A program made the position numbers and the translations under genes. Positions 49,548 through 58,611 of a stretch of DNA of 64,000 bases are shown one piece after another. The notes below the pieces were generated by a model. It was given only the letters and a program-made list of their open reading frames with translations, made no database searches and had not been told where the DNA came from. This DNA comes from CBDCFV01 sp965203835 (GTDB lineage: Bacteria; Chloroflexota; Dehalococcoidia; Lucifugimonadales; UBA3495): positions 930,001 through 994,000 of the forward strand of contig OZ241919.1 in assembly GCA_965203835.1 (NCBI GenBank). The letters run 5' to 3'. Numbering within the stretch: the stretch's first letter is position 1; each line of letters begins with the position of its first letter.

Positions 49548-50297
49548 CTAATTGGTCGCCCACGCGCCGCCGTCGATGATGTACGTGCTGCCGCTCACGT
49601 AGGACGCTTCGTCTGACGCCAGCCAACTTATCAGGTTGGCTATTTCTTCAGGACGGCCCACCCTCGTCATGGGATGTTCGGCATTCCGTTCCTGGAACAC
49701 CTCCGCGCTGGCGGTGCTGCCCCGCATTTGAGGCGTGTCCACTCCGCCCGGAGCGATGCAGTTCACCCGGACACCCTGGTGAGTGTACTGGGCCGCCGCC
49801 ACCTTGGAAAGGTGTATGACGCCAGCTTTGCTGACCGCATAGGGCACGGAGTAGGCGGTGCCCCTCACTCCCGACATGGACGCGATGTTGACGATGGACC
49901 CTCCTCCATGCTCCAGCATCGCCGGGATGGCGTACTTGCAACAATAGAACAGACCTTTAAGGTTGGTGTCCATAGTCAGGTCCCAAATAATGTCGTCCAC
50001 CTCGATAAGAGGAGGCGTCCGTATCAGGATTCCCGCGCCGTTGACCAAGACGTCCAGCCTACCGAACTTGGCGACGGTCTCCGCCACCATGCGCTCCACT
50101 TGGTCGGACCGTGACACATCCACAACCGACACTGCCGAGTTGCTGTCGGTGCCTTCCATCAACTCGCGGGTCTCCTCCGCTCCGGCTTGGTTGCGGTCGG
50201 CGATGACCACCTTGGCTCCGTCCTGAAGAAGGCGGTAGCAGGTCGCCCGACCAATGCCGGAACTTCCGCCAGTCACTATGGCTACCTTATTTTCCAT
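49548..50297 (-). CDS. short-chain dehydrogenase/reductase (FabG-like)
   Basis: A 249-residue classical SDR. TGGSSGIGRA holds the cofactor glycines, NGAGI the structural motif, and the Ser-Tyr-Lys triad lies in IASMSGV and YAVSKAG. The end YVSGSTYIIDGGAWATN is typical. Asp at the end of the second strand (VIADRNQ) suggests NAD preference. The ATG at 50297 gives the normal family start; an ATG eight codons upstream is possible. Substrate unknown. It precedes the 79-residue gene. Confidence 0.92.
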   Translation of the reverse strand: MENKVAIVTGGSSGIGRATCYRLLQDGAKVVIADRNQAGAEETRELMEGTDSNSAVSVVDVSRSDQVERMVAETVAKFGRLDVLVNGAGILIRTPPLIEVDDIIWDLTMDTNLKGLFYCCKYAIPAMLEHGGGSIVNIASMSGVRGTAYSVPYAVSKAGVIHLSKVAAAQYTHQGVRVNCIAPGGVDTPQMRGSTASAEVFQERNAEHPMTRVGRPEEIANLISWLASDEASYVSGSTYIIDGGAWATN

Positions 50298-50510
50298 TCT
50301 GCCAACCAAGGGGACCTCCATGGGGGTGAATCGCGCGCACTCCGGTGCGGTGCCGCCGATTATAGCATAGCGGTATGGCCGCTATTTTGAGAATCGCCAT
50401 GTAGTTGGTTCCAAATTGAGCAGTACTCACATGAGCTATGACAACCACATTTCCTCTAACTCTTGGTAGCATTCAATCTCAGGTAGTCTGTCCGTTAGTG
50501 ACGGTAAGGT

Positions 50511-50542
50511 GGATTCCCGCCTTCGCGGGAATGACGGATGGG
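50511..50542 (+). repeat. hairpin repeat upstream of gcvT
   Basis: The 32 bases are identical to those at 48351-48382 in the mutase gene, including the ATTCCCGCCTTCGCGGGAAT hairpin and a GGATGGG tail. Confidence 0.88.
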
Positions 50543-50671
50543 TTCGGGGATTGAATCACCTAAATCGGTACGCTACCGTAACCCTTGCGTGTGCAGCGTT
50601 ATCGGCGTTATTATGCTAACCGCACTTGACCCCCGGCTCCGGTCATAACCACGGGAAGGTAACGGGACATC

Positions 50672-51766
50672 TTGACCACAGCAAACTTGAGGACCGCTCT
50701 TTATGATGCCCATGTCGGGCTGGGTGCCCGCATGGTCCCCTTTGGCGGCTGGGACATGCCGGTCCAATACGCCGGTATCCTCAGCGAGGTAGCCGCCGTC
50801 CGCACTGCCGCGGGCTTGTTCGACGTCTCCCACATGGGACGGTTATATATCTCAGGGCCCGAGGCGACGGCATTCCTGGAATCGGTGCTGACCGCATCGG
50901 TCGCCAGCCTGCGGGTGGGCCGGGCGCGCTATTGCTTCATCTGCAACGACAGCGGCGGGGTAATCGACGATACTATTTTTTATCGTCTTGAAGAAGACCG
51001 CTACCTGTTGATTCCCAACGCCGGAAACCGGCCTGCCGTGGTCGCTTGGTTCCGGAAGTGGGTGGACGAGAGGTTCTCCCAAGGCTGCACGATTGAAGAC
51101 CGCACCGATGCCACCGGCTTGATCGCCTTCCAAGGGCCGGGAGCGGCAGAGGTGATGGACGTGGTCTGCGAGAGTCCGGCCTCGTCTTTACGCCCCTTTG
51201 CGTGGCAGGAAAACCGGTTACAGGATATCCCCGTAGTAGTAGGCAGGACCGGATACACCGGGGAAGACGGTTTCGAAATGGTCGTCGACAGTGCCCGTGT
51301 CCAAGAGCTTTGGCAGACCTTGCTGGACCACGGAGCAGTCCCGTGCGGCTTGGGCGCAAGGGACGTGCTGCGGTTGGAAGCAGCATTGCCCCTGCACGGG
51401 CACGAGATTGACGAGTCCACAACCCCCATCGAAGCCGGGCTGGATCGGTTTGTCCGCTTTGACAAGGAGTACGTAGGGGTTGAGACGCTGCGACATCAGA
51501 GGGACTATGGCGTCGAACGAAAGCTTGTTGGGCTGACCATCCCGGGACGCAGCGCACCCAGGGCCGGGTACGCCATAATGGAAGAGGGCCAAACGGTGGG
51601 CCATGTCACCAGCGGAAGCTACTCACCCACTCTTGACACCAGTATCGGCATGGGCTACGTTGAGCAGCGTTGCGCTCACGTGGGCGCGCAGTTGGACGTA
51701 GACATCCGTGGGCGGGCCGAACGTGCCGAGGTAGTCCCCGTGCCCTTTTATTCCAGGCCAAAGTAA
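50672..51766 (+). CDS. gcvT: aminomethyltransferase, glycine cleavage T-protein
   Basis: A 364-residue T-protein which takes the aminomethyl group from lipoyl-H protein, releasing ammonia and making 5,10-methylene-tetrahydrofolate. MVPFGGWDMPVQY near residue 22, GLFDVSHMG, and GRTGYTGEDGFEM near residue 190 are folate-site signatures; PIEAGLDRFVRFDKEY and GHVTSGSYSPTLD complete the fold. The start is TTG after a GGAAGG...CGGGAC stretch. First gene of a complete gcvT-H-PA-PB operon. Confidence 0.95.
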   Translation: MTTANLRTALYDAHVGLGARMVPFGGWDMPVQYAGILSEVAAVRTAAGLFDVSHMGRLYISGPEATAFLESVLTASVASLRVGRARYCFICNDSGGVIDDTIFYRLEEDRYLLIPNAGNRPAVVAWFRKWVDERFSQGCTIEDRTDATGLIAFQGPGAAEVMDVVCESPASSLRPFAWQENRLQDIPVVVGRTGYTGEDGFEMVVDSARVQELWQTLLDHGAVPCGLGARDVLRLEAALPLHGHEIDESTTPIEAGLDRFVRFDKEYVGVETLRHQRDYGVERKLVGLTIPGRSAPRAGYAIMEEGQTVGHVTSGSYSPTLDTSIGMGYVEQRCAHVGAQLDVDIRGRAERAEVVPVPFYSRPK

Positions 51767-51804
51767 CGCCGCTATCCCCTGCGGGAAGAGAGGTCTCAGG
51801 TAAG

Positions 51805-52191
51805 TTGAACCCTAGCGACCGGAAATATACCTCCGAACATGAATGGGTCAAGATTGAAGAGGGCAGCTTGGCCTTGGCCGGCATCACCGAGTATGCCCAA
51901 GACCAGTTGGGCGACATCGTCTATTTCGACCTGCCCCAACCCGGTTCGACCGTTACCCATCTTCAGAAAATGGGGGAAGTGGAATCGGTCAAGGCCGTTT
52001 CCGACCTGTTCTCCCCAGTGACGGGAGAGGTTATCGAAGTCAACGAGCGTCTCCGGGACCACCCGGAACTGGCAAACGAGGATCCTTTGGGAGAAGGCTG
52101 GCTGTTGAGGGTCTCAATCACCGACCTGTCTGAACTGGACCAGCTTATGTCGGCTGAGGAATACGGGTCTTATATCAGTGGTCTGTCATGA
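51805..52191 (+). CDS. gcvH: glycine cleavage H-protein
   Basis: A 128-residue lipoyl carrier. YTSEHEWVKIEEG near the start, GDIVYFDLPQPG, and the lipoylated Lys63 in GEVESVKAVSD are visible. The TTG at 51805 gives the family's normal N-terminus; longer frames run into gcvT. It shuttles the methylamine intermediate between the P, T and L proteins. It overlaps gcvPA by four bases. No L-protein or lipoate ligase gene is present in the window. Confidence 0.95.
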   Translation: MNPSDRKYTSEHEWVKIEEGSLALAGITEYAQDQLGDIVYFDLPQPGSTVTHLQKMGEVESVKAVSDLFSPVTGEVIEVNERLRDHPELANEDPLGEGWLLRVSITDLSELDQLMSAEEYGSYISGLS

Positions 52192-53594
52192 GCACATCCA
52201 ACCAAGCATCCGGCGCCACAGACGAATCGGACTTCCAGTTCCCCTATATTCCCAACACCCCGGAAGAGCAGGCGGGAATGCTGGCCACCCTGGGCCTTAA
52301 TTCCATTGCCGAGCTTTTCAATGACATACCGGAGGCTTACCGCGATCCGCCGCTTGACCTGCCGGGACCAACGCCGGAGTTGGAAGTCCAACGTGACCTG
52401 GCCGCGCTGGCGACGCGGAATCGCCCCCTGAACAGCGGCCCGTCATTCCTGGGCGCGGGGTCTTATAACCACTTCATCCCTTCGGTTGTAAAGGCGTTGA
52501 TGACCAGGGGCGAGTTCCTGACCGCCTACACTCCCTATCAAGCGGAAGCCAGTCAAGGCACTCTACAGGTTATCTACGAGTTCCAGACCCTGATCAGCAA
52601 CCTTTACGGGATGGAAGTAGCCAACGCGGGGATGTATGACGGAGCGACAAGCTTGGCCGAAGGCGTGCTGATGGCCTGCCGCGTTACCCGGCGCAACCGT
52701 GTCGCTGTCTCCGACACTCTATCTCCGATCTACCGGCAGGTTATCGAGACCTATTGCCAGGCCCAGGGCATCCAGATTTCTACCGTATCATCGGGCGGCT
52801 CGCCGTCTCTTGACGATCAAACGGCGGCGCTGGTGGTACAGTACCCCAACTTCTACGGGTACATCGAAGACATGGGGGCGCTGGCCGCCGCTGCCCACAG
52901 CCAGGGCGCGCTGTTCGTTGTGTCGGCCGACCCGACGGCGATGGGTATGTTCCATTCCCCCGGACACTACGGAGCGGACATAGTAACGGGGGAAGGTCAA
53001 CCCTTGGGGATTCCACCCAGCTACGGCGGCCCTTACCTTGGACTGTTTGCCACCAAGCAAGAGTACATCAGGCAAATGCCCAGCCGGCTGTCCGGGCGGA
53101 CGGTGGACAGCCAAGGCAGGACCGGCTACGTGCTGACTCTGCAAACCCGTGAGCAGCATATCCGCCGGGAACGGGCCACCAGCAACATCTGCACCAACGA
53201 GGCCCTTTACGCCCTGGCATCCACGATATACTTGGCTGCATTGGGTAAGCAGGGGCTGCGGAACGTTGCCGAGCTCTGCTACCAGAAAGCACATTACGCC
53301 GCCGATTGTATCGGCCGGTTGTCCGGCTACTCACTTCCAAGGCCGGGTACTTTCTTCCAAGAGTTCGTGGTCCAATGCCCAGTCCCTCCTTCTGTAATTA
53401 ACGGGAGGCTGCTGGAGCAGGGCATTCTGGGCGGGCTTGATCTGACCCAAGCGCTCTACAGCGGCTCTGCCTCGACAACCAACGGGCATGAGTCCGCGGA
53501 CGGACCACAAAACGGCATGTTGCTGTGTGTCACGGAAATGAACTCGCGCCAGGACATCGATGCCCTGGTTGCGACCCTCTCGGAGTTCAGCTGA
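52188..53594 (+). CDS. gcvPA: glycine dehydrogenase (decarboxylating) subunit 1
   Basis: The 468-residue N-terminal half of the P-protein, in the two-subunit form of many bacteria. FLGAGSYNHFIPSVVKALMTRGEFLTAYTPYQAE near residues 86-120 and NAGMYDGATSLAEG near residue 145 are hallmark segments; the GPYLGLFATKQ region lies later. The PLP lysine is on subunit 2. The ATG overlaps the gcvH stop in ATGA, and the stop overlaps the gcvPB start by one base (TGATG). Confidence 0.96.
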   Translation: MSTSNQASGATDESDFQFPYIPNTPEEQAGMLATLGLNSIAELFNDIPEAYRDPPLDLPGPTPELEVQRDLAALATRNRPLNSGPSFLGAGSYNHFIPSVVKALMTRGEFLTAYTPYQAEASQGTLQVIYEFQTLISNLYGMEVANAGMYDGATSLAEGVLMACRVTRRNRVAVSDTLSPIYRQVIETYCQAQGIQISTVSSGGSPSLDDQTAALVVQYPNFYGYIEDMGALAAAAHSQGALFVVSADPTAMGMFHSPGHYGADIVTGEGQPLGIPPSYGGPYLGLFATKQEYIRQMPSRLSGRTVDSQGRTGYVLTLQTREQHIRRERATSNICTNEALYALASTIYLAALGKQGLRNVAELCYQKAHYAADCIGRLSGYSLPRPGTFFQEFVVQCPVPPSVINGRLLEQGILGGLDLTQALYSGSASTTNGHESADGPQNGMLLCVTEMNSRQDIDALVATLSEFS

Positions 53595-55063
53595 TGCAGA
53601 CCGGCGGGAACAGGGACACTTCCAAGCTGTTGATGGAGCGGAGCGTACCCGGCCGGGTTGGTTCGATACTGCCCGATTCGGACGTGCCGCAGCAACCGCT
53701 GCCGGACCAGTCGCTGCTCAGGACCGACTTGGAGCTGCCGGAAGTATCCGAGCCGGAAGTGGTGCAGTACTTCACCAACCTGAGCCAGCGCAACTTTTCC
53801 ATCGACACGCACTTCTACCCTCTCGGCAGTTGTACGATGAAGTACAACCCCAAGATCAACGACGAAGCGGCGTTCCTGCCCGGGTTCGCGGCGATACACC
53901 CGCTGCAACCGGCAGAGACGGCGCAAGGAGCTCTGGAACTCCTATACAGACTCCAGGGTTTCTTAGCAGAAGTGACCGGTCTGCCGGGGGTTAGCCTGTC
54001 TACTCTCGCCGGGGCTCACGGAGAATTGGCCGGGATGCTCATGATGCGGGCTTATCATCATGGGCGCGGCGACTTTCAGCGCACCAAGGTAGTAATCCCC
54101 GACAGCGCCCACGGCACCAATCCCGCGTCGGCTGCTATGGCCGGTTTCGAAGTGGTCACGGTGGCTTCCGACACCCATGGCAACATGGACCTGGAAGCTC
54201 TCCACGAGTTGGCGGGAGCAGACTTGGCGGGGGTGATGATAACCCAGCCCAGCACCCTGGGTCTGTTCGACACCGGCATCGTGGATATGTGCCGGATAGT
54301 GCACGAAGCGGGCGGGTTGGTCTACGGCGACGGCGCGAACATGAACGCCCTGCTGGGACGGGTGAAGCTGGGAGAACTGGGCTTCGACGTTATCCACCTC
54401 AACCTGCACAAGACCTTCAGCACACCCCACGGCGGCGGCGGACCCGGCGCGGGACCCGTTTGCGTTGGCAACACCTTGCTCCCTTACCTCCCCGCGCCGG
54501 TGGTGACCCAATCAACCGGGAACGGAGAGGCCGTTTACAACCTCCATATCCCAGAGCGCACCATCGGTAAAATGAGTGGGTTCCACGGCAACTTCGGCGT
54601 TCTGGTCAGGGCCTACACCTATACCATCACGCTGGGAGCAGCAGGCCTGAAAGCTATCAGCGGCAACGCGGTGCTGAACGCCAACTACCTGATGCAGGCT
54701 CTGAAGGACATCTACTACCTGCCCTTCGACCGGGTGTGCATGCACGAGGCCGTTTTCTCCGCCGACTGGCAGCGGGCCCGCGGCGCCAGCGGGTTGGAGA
54801 TTGCCAAGCGGTTGCTGGACTACGGCTTCCACGCGCCCACAATGTACTTCCCGCTTATCGTCCACGAGGCCCTGATGATCGAGCCGACAGAGTCGGAGAC
54901 CCGGGAGACCCTGGACGCTTTCATAGAGGCCATGCGGGAAATAGACCGGGAGGTTGGAGAAAACCCGGAACTGGTGCGTACCGCGCCCCACACCACACCG
55001 GTATCCCGGCTGGACGAAGCCCGGGCGGCCCGCCAGCCGGATTTGAAGTGGAGCGGAAACTAG
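53594..55063 (+). CDS. gcvPB: glycine dehydrogenase (decarboxylating) subunit 2
   Basis: The 489-residue PLP-bearing half of the P-protein, decarboxylating glycine and passing the aminomethyl group to GcvH. FYPLGSCTMKYNPKIND near residue 80, HGTNPASAAMAGF, and the PLP-binding Lys273 in HLNLHKTFSTPHGGGGPG are visible. It starts at the TGATG junction with gcvPA. It ends seven bases from the convergent TOPRIM gene. The operon is complete for T, H and P. Confidence 0.96.
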   Translation: MQTGGNRDTSKLLMERSVPGRVGSILPDSDVPQQPLPDQSLLRTDLELPEVSEPEVVQYFTNLSQRNFSIDTHFYPLGSCTMKYNPKINDEAAFLPGFAAIHPLQPAETAQGALELLYRLQGFLAEVTGLPGVSLSTLAGAHGELAGMLMMRAYHHGRGDFQRTKVVIPDSAHGTNPASAAMAGFEVVTVASDTHGNMDLEALHELAGADLAGVMITQPSTLGLFDTGIVDMCRIVHEAGGLVYGDGANMNALLGRVKLGELGFDVIHLNLHKTFSTPHGGGGPGAGPVCVGNTLLPYLPAPVVTQSTGNGEAVYNLHIPERTIGKMSGFHGNFGVLVRAYTYTITLGAAGLKAISGNAVLNANYLMQALKDIYYLPFDRVCMHEAVFSADWQRARGASGLEIAKRLLDYGFHAPTMYFPLIVHEALMIEPTESETRETLDAFIEAMREIDREVGENPELVRTAPHTTPVSRLDEARAARQPDLKWSGN

Positions 55064-55070
55064 GGTACGA

Positions 55071-55676
55071 TCAACGCACCGTCAGTTCAGCAATACGAGT
55101 AATGGCCCGGTTTAGACTTGGCGCATAGCGACGGGCAGAGTCAGGGTTCCAATGCTGTGTAACGAACTCGCTTACTGTCTCGTTATAACCAGGACCCGTC
55201 TGGCTGGTGCCAAGGACGTGAGCGGGCGCAATTGCTTCCCGCAAGCCTCGGTTGCGGCTGCGACGAGCCAACTGGACTAACGAGCGTTTAGGATCATCTA
55301 GCCTTTCCGGGCTGCGGGAAACGACATTTTCGGCAACACCCAACCAACTTCCTATTCCCACTCGGTCTGCTAAGATCCAAGACTCAATCTCCAGTACCAC
55401 AACCCTGATTAGCAATTGAGGGGAAACTGCCAGCCCTGTACTCATCTCTCGGGCCAAGTTTACCGGACAGCCCAAAGGTCTATCCAAGTCTGCGAGAACC
55501 AGCACCGGTCCCTGGTACTTGGCGATTTGGTTCAATTTCGGTATCCGACGTTTAACCGAGTCGATTCCGTTCAACCCGATTACGTTCGTAATTTCGGCCC
55601 GAGGTGCGTACTCGTGGATGAGCCGCCTAGCCACCGATTCGGACAGGATATCTTCCACCGCCAAGCTGACCAGCAT
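55071..55676 (-). CDS. TOPRIM-like (DUF4276-type) nuclease subunit, ATPase-associated
   Basis: A 201-residue protein. An early Glu8 (SLAVEDILSESV), then VLVLADLDR with Asp63/Asp65 (D-x-D) and LEIESWILADR with Glu98/Asp104 fit a TOPRIM-type metal site as in DUF4276/OLD-like nucleases. It begins four bases after the stop of an ABC-type ATPase, so the two form one unit. Similar ATPase-TOPRIM pairs act in anti-phage defence (OLD, PARIS-type). Assignment to DUF4276 is by eye. The remaining half is helical with no further motif. Confidence 0.7.
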   Translation of the reverse strand: MLVSLAVEDILSESVARRLIHEYAPRAEITNVIGLNGIDSVKRRIPKLNQIAKYQGPVLVLADLDRPLGCPVNLAREMSTGLAVSPQLLIRVVVLEIESWILADRVGIGSWLGVAENVVSRSPERLDDPKRSLVQLARRSRNRGLREAIAPAHVLGTSQTGPGYNETVSEFVTQHWNPDSARRYAPSLNRAITRIAELTVR

Positions 55677-55680
55677 TACA

Positions 55681-56871
55681 CTACACGTGAAACCCCAAGT
55701 TCATCGGAAGTGTAAAACCCTGATTGCGAAACGGCGCAATCTCTCCGGGCATAACTCCCGTTTTCAGCACCTCTCGCATCCCGTAATCCTCGGCCATCGT
55801 TTTCACCGTTGAGCCATCCCTGCCAGGGGTGATGCAAATTACTTCCCAACCGTCTATTCCTTGGTCACACAGCAGGTCAGGACTATGGGTAGTCAAAATC
55901 ACCTGCCGACGTTCGCTGTGCCGCTCATCTCCGCGACGACGCCGTACAGGAACGCTTAGCCGGTAAATGAGACCGGATAAACGCAGCACAATATCCCGGT
56001 TCAAGGATATTTCCGGCTCCTCCAACAGCAACGGACCGCCACGCTCCAACAGTGCCCAGAAGAGGCCGATCAGTCGCAATGTACCATCAGAAAGCTGGTC
56101 TTCTCGCTGCCACACATCATGTGCACGCCAATTGTCGAAGCGAGCTTTCAGGTGAGGTTGTCCAGTGGTGGGGTCACGCTCAAAGGTGATTTCTTCCAGT
56201 TGCGGCACAATGTGCGATAGTGAGGTTGCGATTTTTTTCAGACGGCTTTGACGGGTCTTGCTGTTTGTTGCAGCGATTCTTTCCAAGAAACCTTGGCCGA
56301 ATGGATCATTCTCCAGCCGGTTTCCACCGATCTCGGCCCCGAAACGAACAAGTTGCGGCACGAGGTGAAGGTAAGTCACTTCATCAAAAAACTCGGCCAC
56401 GGTTCGGAACTGCCGATTCGCGTTAATCTGCTCTAGGGCAGTTTCCGTAAGGAGCTCCGAGTCGTCCCGGTCGTCCCGGTCCGGGCGTTTAAGTATGGTC
56501 TCGCCGTTGTGTTCAACGACTTCTTCCTGTACCAGAATTCGATGGTTTCCGGATCGCTCCACGGTAAAAACCAGCCGGTACATCCACTCGACGGGTTCGT
56601 CGGAGTCACGGCTCAGATGTACCTCAATGCCCACCCCGCTACCGGAGTGAGCAGAAAGGCTGCGTATTTGACGCACTCCGCCCCGCCGGCGCACGGCTGC
56701 TTGAAGTCCACCGCCTTCACGCATAGCTACGTCTCGTAGAAAGCGAACGGCGTCGAGCAAGTTGGACTTGCCCGACGCATTGGGACCTATGATAAACGCA
56801 CGATCTCGCAGCGGTACGTCGACATCGGTGAAGTTACGCCAGTTAGTTAGCCTCAGATGGGCAATAATCAT
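55681..56871 (-). CDS. AAA family ATPase (OLD/RecF-like), candidate defence ATPase
   Basis: A 396-residue ABC-type ATPase. IIAHLRLTNWRNFTDVDVPL is the RecF/OLD start, Walker A is GPNASGKSNLLDAVRF, the signature LSDGTLRLIGLF, Walker B LLLEEPEISLN, and the H-loop TTHSPDLL. The ATG at 56871 has GGAGAGG just upstream. Members without a coiled-coil insertion belong to the AAA_15/AAA_21 group that pairs with a TOPRIM or other effector in defence. The effector gene follows after four bases. Confidence 0.88.
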   Translation of the reverse strand: MIIAHLRLTNWRNFTDVDVPLRDRAFIIGPNASGKSNLLDAVRFLRDVAMREGGGLQAAVRRRGGVRQIRSLSAHSGSGVGIEVHLSRDSDEPVEWMYRLVFTVERSGNHRILVQEEVVEHNGETILKRPDRDDRDDSELLTETALEQINANRQFRTVAEFFDEVTYLHLVPQLVRFGAEIGGNRLENDPFGQGFLERIAATNSKTRQSRLKKIATSLSHIVPQLEEITFERDPTTGQPHLKARFDNWRAHDVWQREDQLSDGTLRLIGLFWALLERGGPLLLEEPEISLNRDIVLRLSGLIYRLSVPVRRRRGDERHSERRQVILTTHSPDLLCDQGIDGWEVICITPGRDGSTVKTMAEDYGMREVLKTGVMPGEIAPFRNQGFTLPMNLGFHV

Positions 56872-56928
56872 GGCGATACCTCTCCACTGTCCTCGGGCCG
56901 CCACTGGTGCGGTCGAAAGCCCATCCGC

Positions 56929-57867
56929 TCATCCCTCGCTCCTTTCCTCTTCCAAAGCCGCCCTCAGGATATCCTCCGGCACCCGGACTTCCGCACCCGC
57001 CCGTTCTTCCTGGAGCAGCATGGCCACTCTTGAGTCCCGGTCGCCCCAGCCTCGGTTTATAGCCTCGGTAAGCTCCTGGAGGGCAAGGTTGGCCAGCCGC
57101 ATCGGGACTTCGTACTCCCGGCCCACGCCGACCGCCAAGTCCACGTCCTTTCTGGCCAGCCGGAGGGCAAAGTCCGGCGGGTCGAAGTTGCCCGGCAACA
57201 GGTGCTCTGCAAGCCCCTCGAAGGTCCCCCGGCGTCCCTGCGCGCCCCGTCGCACGGCCTGCCAGAGGGCCAGCGGCTCGACCCCGGCCTTGACTCCCAT
57301 CGTAAACACTTCCGCCAGAGCGCACTGGATGACGTAGCCGGCGCAGTTGTGCACCAGCTTGGCGACCGACCCGCAGCCGATGGGCCCAACGTAGTAAGCT
57401 TTGTCGCCTATGGCATCCAGAACGTCCTTGCAACGGTCGAACACTTCCCGGTCGCCGCCCACCCAGATCGCCAGGTTTCGCGTTCTCGCGCCGCGAGGAC
57501 CGCCGCTAACGGGAGCATCCAGAACATGAATACCTTGGCCCAAGGCAATGTCATGCAACCGGCGAATCAAGTTGGGGGTGCTGGTGCTGAGGTCGAAGTA
57601 GACCTTTCCGGCGGACAGGCCCTGCAACAGCCCGTCGTCGCCCAGGAACACCGCTTCCACCTCGGTTGGGCCGGGAAGCGACGTGAACACGACATCGCTG
57701 GACTCCGCGACTTGCCGCGGTGTATCGGCCCAAGCCGCGCCAGCCTCCAAGTGGGGGGTTGCAGACTCCCGACGAATATCGTGGACTACCAGATCATGTC
57801 CGCCCTGGAGAGTGTTATAGGCCATGCTGCCGCCCATTGTGCCCAGACCAATGAATCCTACCTTCAT
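56929..57867 (-). CDS. beta-hydroxyacid dehydrogenase (HIBADH family)
   Basis: A 312-residue NAD(P)-dependent dehydrogenase. MKVGFIGLGTMGGSMA is the Rossmann start, DAPVSGGPRGA the substrate loop, and Lys170 in GSVAKLVHNC the catalytic base. It oxidises 3-hydroxyacids such as 3-hydroxyisobutyrate, tartronate semialdehyde or related compounds. AGGTTGAC lies before the ATG at 57867; a frame of 27 further codons has no site. It stands 57 bases upstream of the ATPase gene on the same strand. Confidence 0.93.
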   Translation of the reverse strand: MKVGFIGLGTMGGSMAYNTLQGGHDLVVHDIRRESATPHLEAGAAWADTPRQVAESSDVVFTSLPGPTEVEAVFLGDDGLLQGLSAGKVYFDLSTSTPNLIRRLHDIALGQGIHVLDAPVSGGPRGARTRNLAIWVGGDREVFDRCKDVLDAIGDKAYYVGPIGCGSVAKLVHNCAGYVIQCALAEVFTMGVKAGVEPLALWQAVRRGAQGRRGTFEGLAEHLLPGNFDPPDFALRLARKDVDLAVGVGREYEVPMRLANLALQELTEAINRGWGDRDSRVAMLLQEERAGAEVRVPEDILRAALEEERSEG

Positions 57868-58218
57868 GTCAACCTCCGCGCGATGAGGAATCAATCTTAT
57901 TGACTTGCCAATACAGCGCTGAGATAAGCAGCTAGGAGCCAAATACACATTAACAATAAGGAAGGGGACAGGCCATTAACCAGTCCCCATCGTTGAACCC
58001 TATCTGCGATTCGGGCGGCACCTGAGCCAAGTCCAAGGATATACCGACTTTACAAGGCCGCCCTCAGTGACGGTCAAGTGCACATAGCTGGCACGATAAC
58101 CCTGTATTGAGCCAATGAGTACATTGACCGTACAAGGCATATCCAACCAAGCGGGTTCACCCTTCGACGGCAGGCCTCGTGTACGGACACCCGCGCCTGT
58201 CTGACAGAAGATTGACGC
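57868..58218. other. 351-base intergenic region with a short hairpin
   Basis: No supported gene. GGGGAC...GTCCCC (57964-57988) makes a 6-base stem with a 13-base loop, followed on the minus strand by a T/C-rich stretch; it may end transcription from the small gene at 58219, but is weak. Confidence 0.35.
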
Positions 58219-58404
58219 TTAGGCGGGATTGTGCTTTGCGATCAGGGTCGTTACTCGGGGGTCCAAGTCCCCCAATTCTACCCCGGCATCAGCGCGAGCG
58301 ATACCCAAGTGGGCCGCCCGTTGAATCTCTTCCCAGTCCGGTTCCAGTTCGTATTCGTCTCTCAGCTCTTCCAGCAAAGCTTCCAACGAACTATTGTCAA
58401 ACAT
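58219..58404 (-). CDS. hypothetical acidic small protein, 61 residues
   Basis: A short protein, strongly acidic in its first half (LEALLEELRDEYELEPDWEEIQRAAHLGI), ending HNPA. GAGGGATGA lies nine bases before the ATG, which supports translation. No family is recognised; the size and charge resemble some antitoxin or regulatory proteins, but no toxin gene adjoins it. An inverted repeat lies about 40 bases upstream. Confidence 0.55.
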   Translation of the reverse strand: MFDNSSLEALLEELRDEYELEPDWEEIQRAAHLGIARADAGVELGDLDPRVTTLIAKHNPA

Positions 58405-58444
58405 AGATGATCATCCCTCGTTGCAATTATCTGAGTGTAGTCAT

Positions 58445-58459
58445 GTACCTTTGAGGTAC
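58445..58459. repeat. palindrome upstream of the 61-residue gene
   Basis: GTACCT-TTG-AGGTAC is a perfect 6-base inverted repeat with a 3-base centre, 41 bases before the start codon. It could be an operator; no promoter boxes are convincing. Confidence 0.3.
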
Positions 58460-58611
58460 TGCCGGTCCAAGCCGAGAATGGCTTCCTCACCTTCTTCCCT
58501 GCCAGCTCGTACAGGCGTTAACAAGGACTTAGTCTACTTGGTTCACAGCGCAAGGGCAATAGTTTAAAACGTCCATAACATAATACCGTTGGAGCGGAGT
58601 CATCAAGCGGT

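Noticed and set aside
49292..50297. reading the SDR and 79-residue gene as a toxin-antitoxin pair
   Set aside because: The SDR has a full cofactor site and catalytic triad; the small protein shows no toxin or antitoxin fold.
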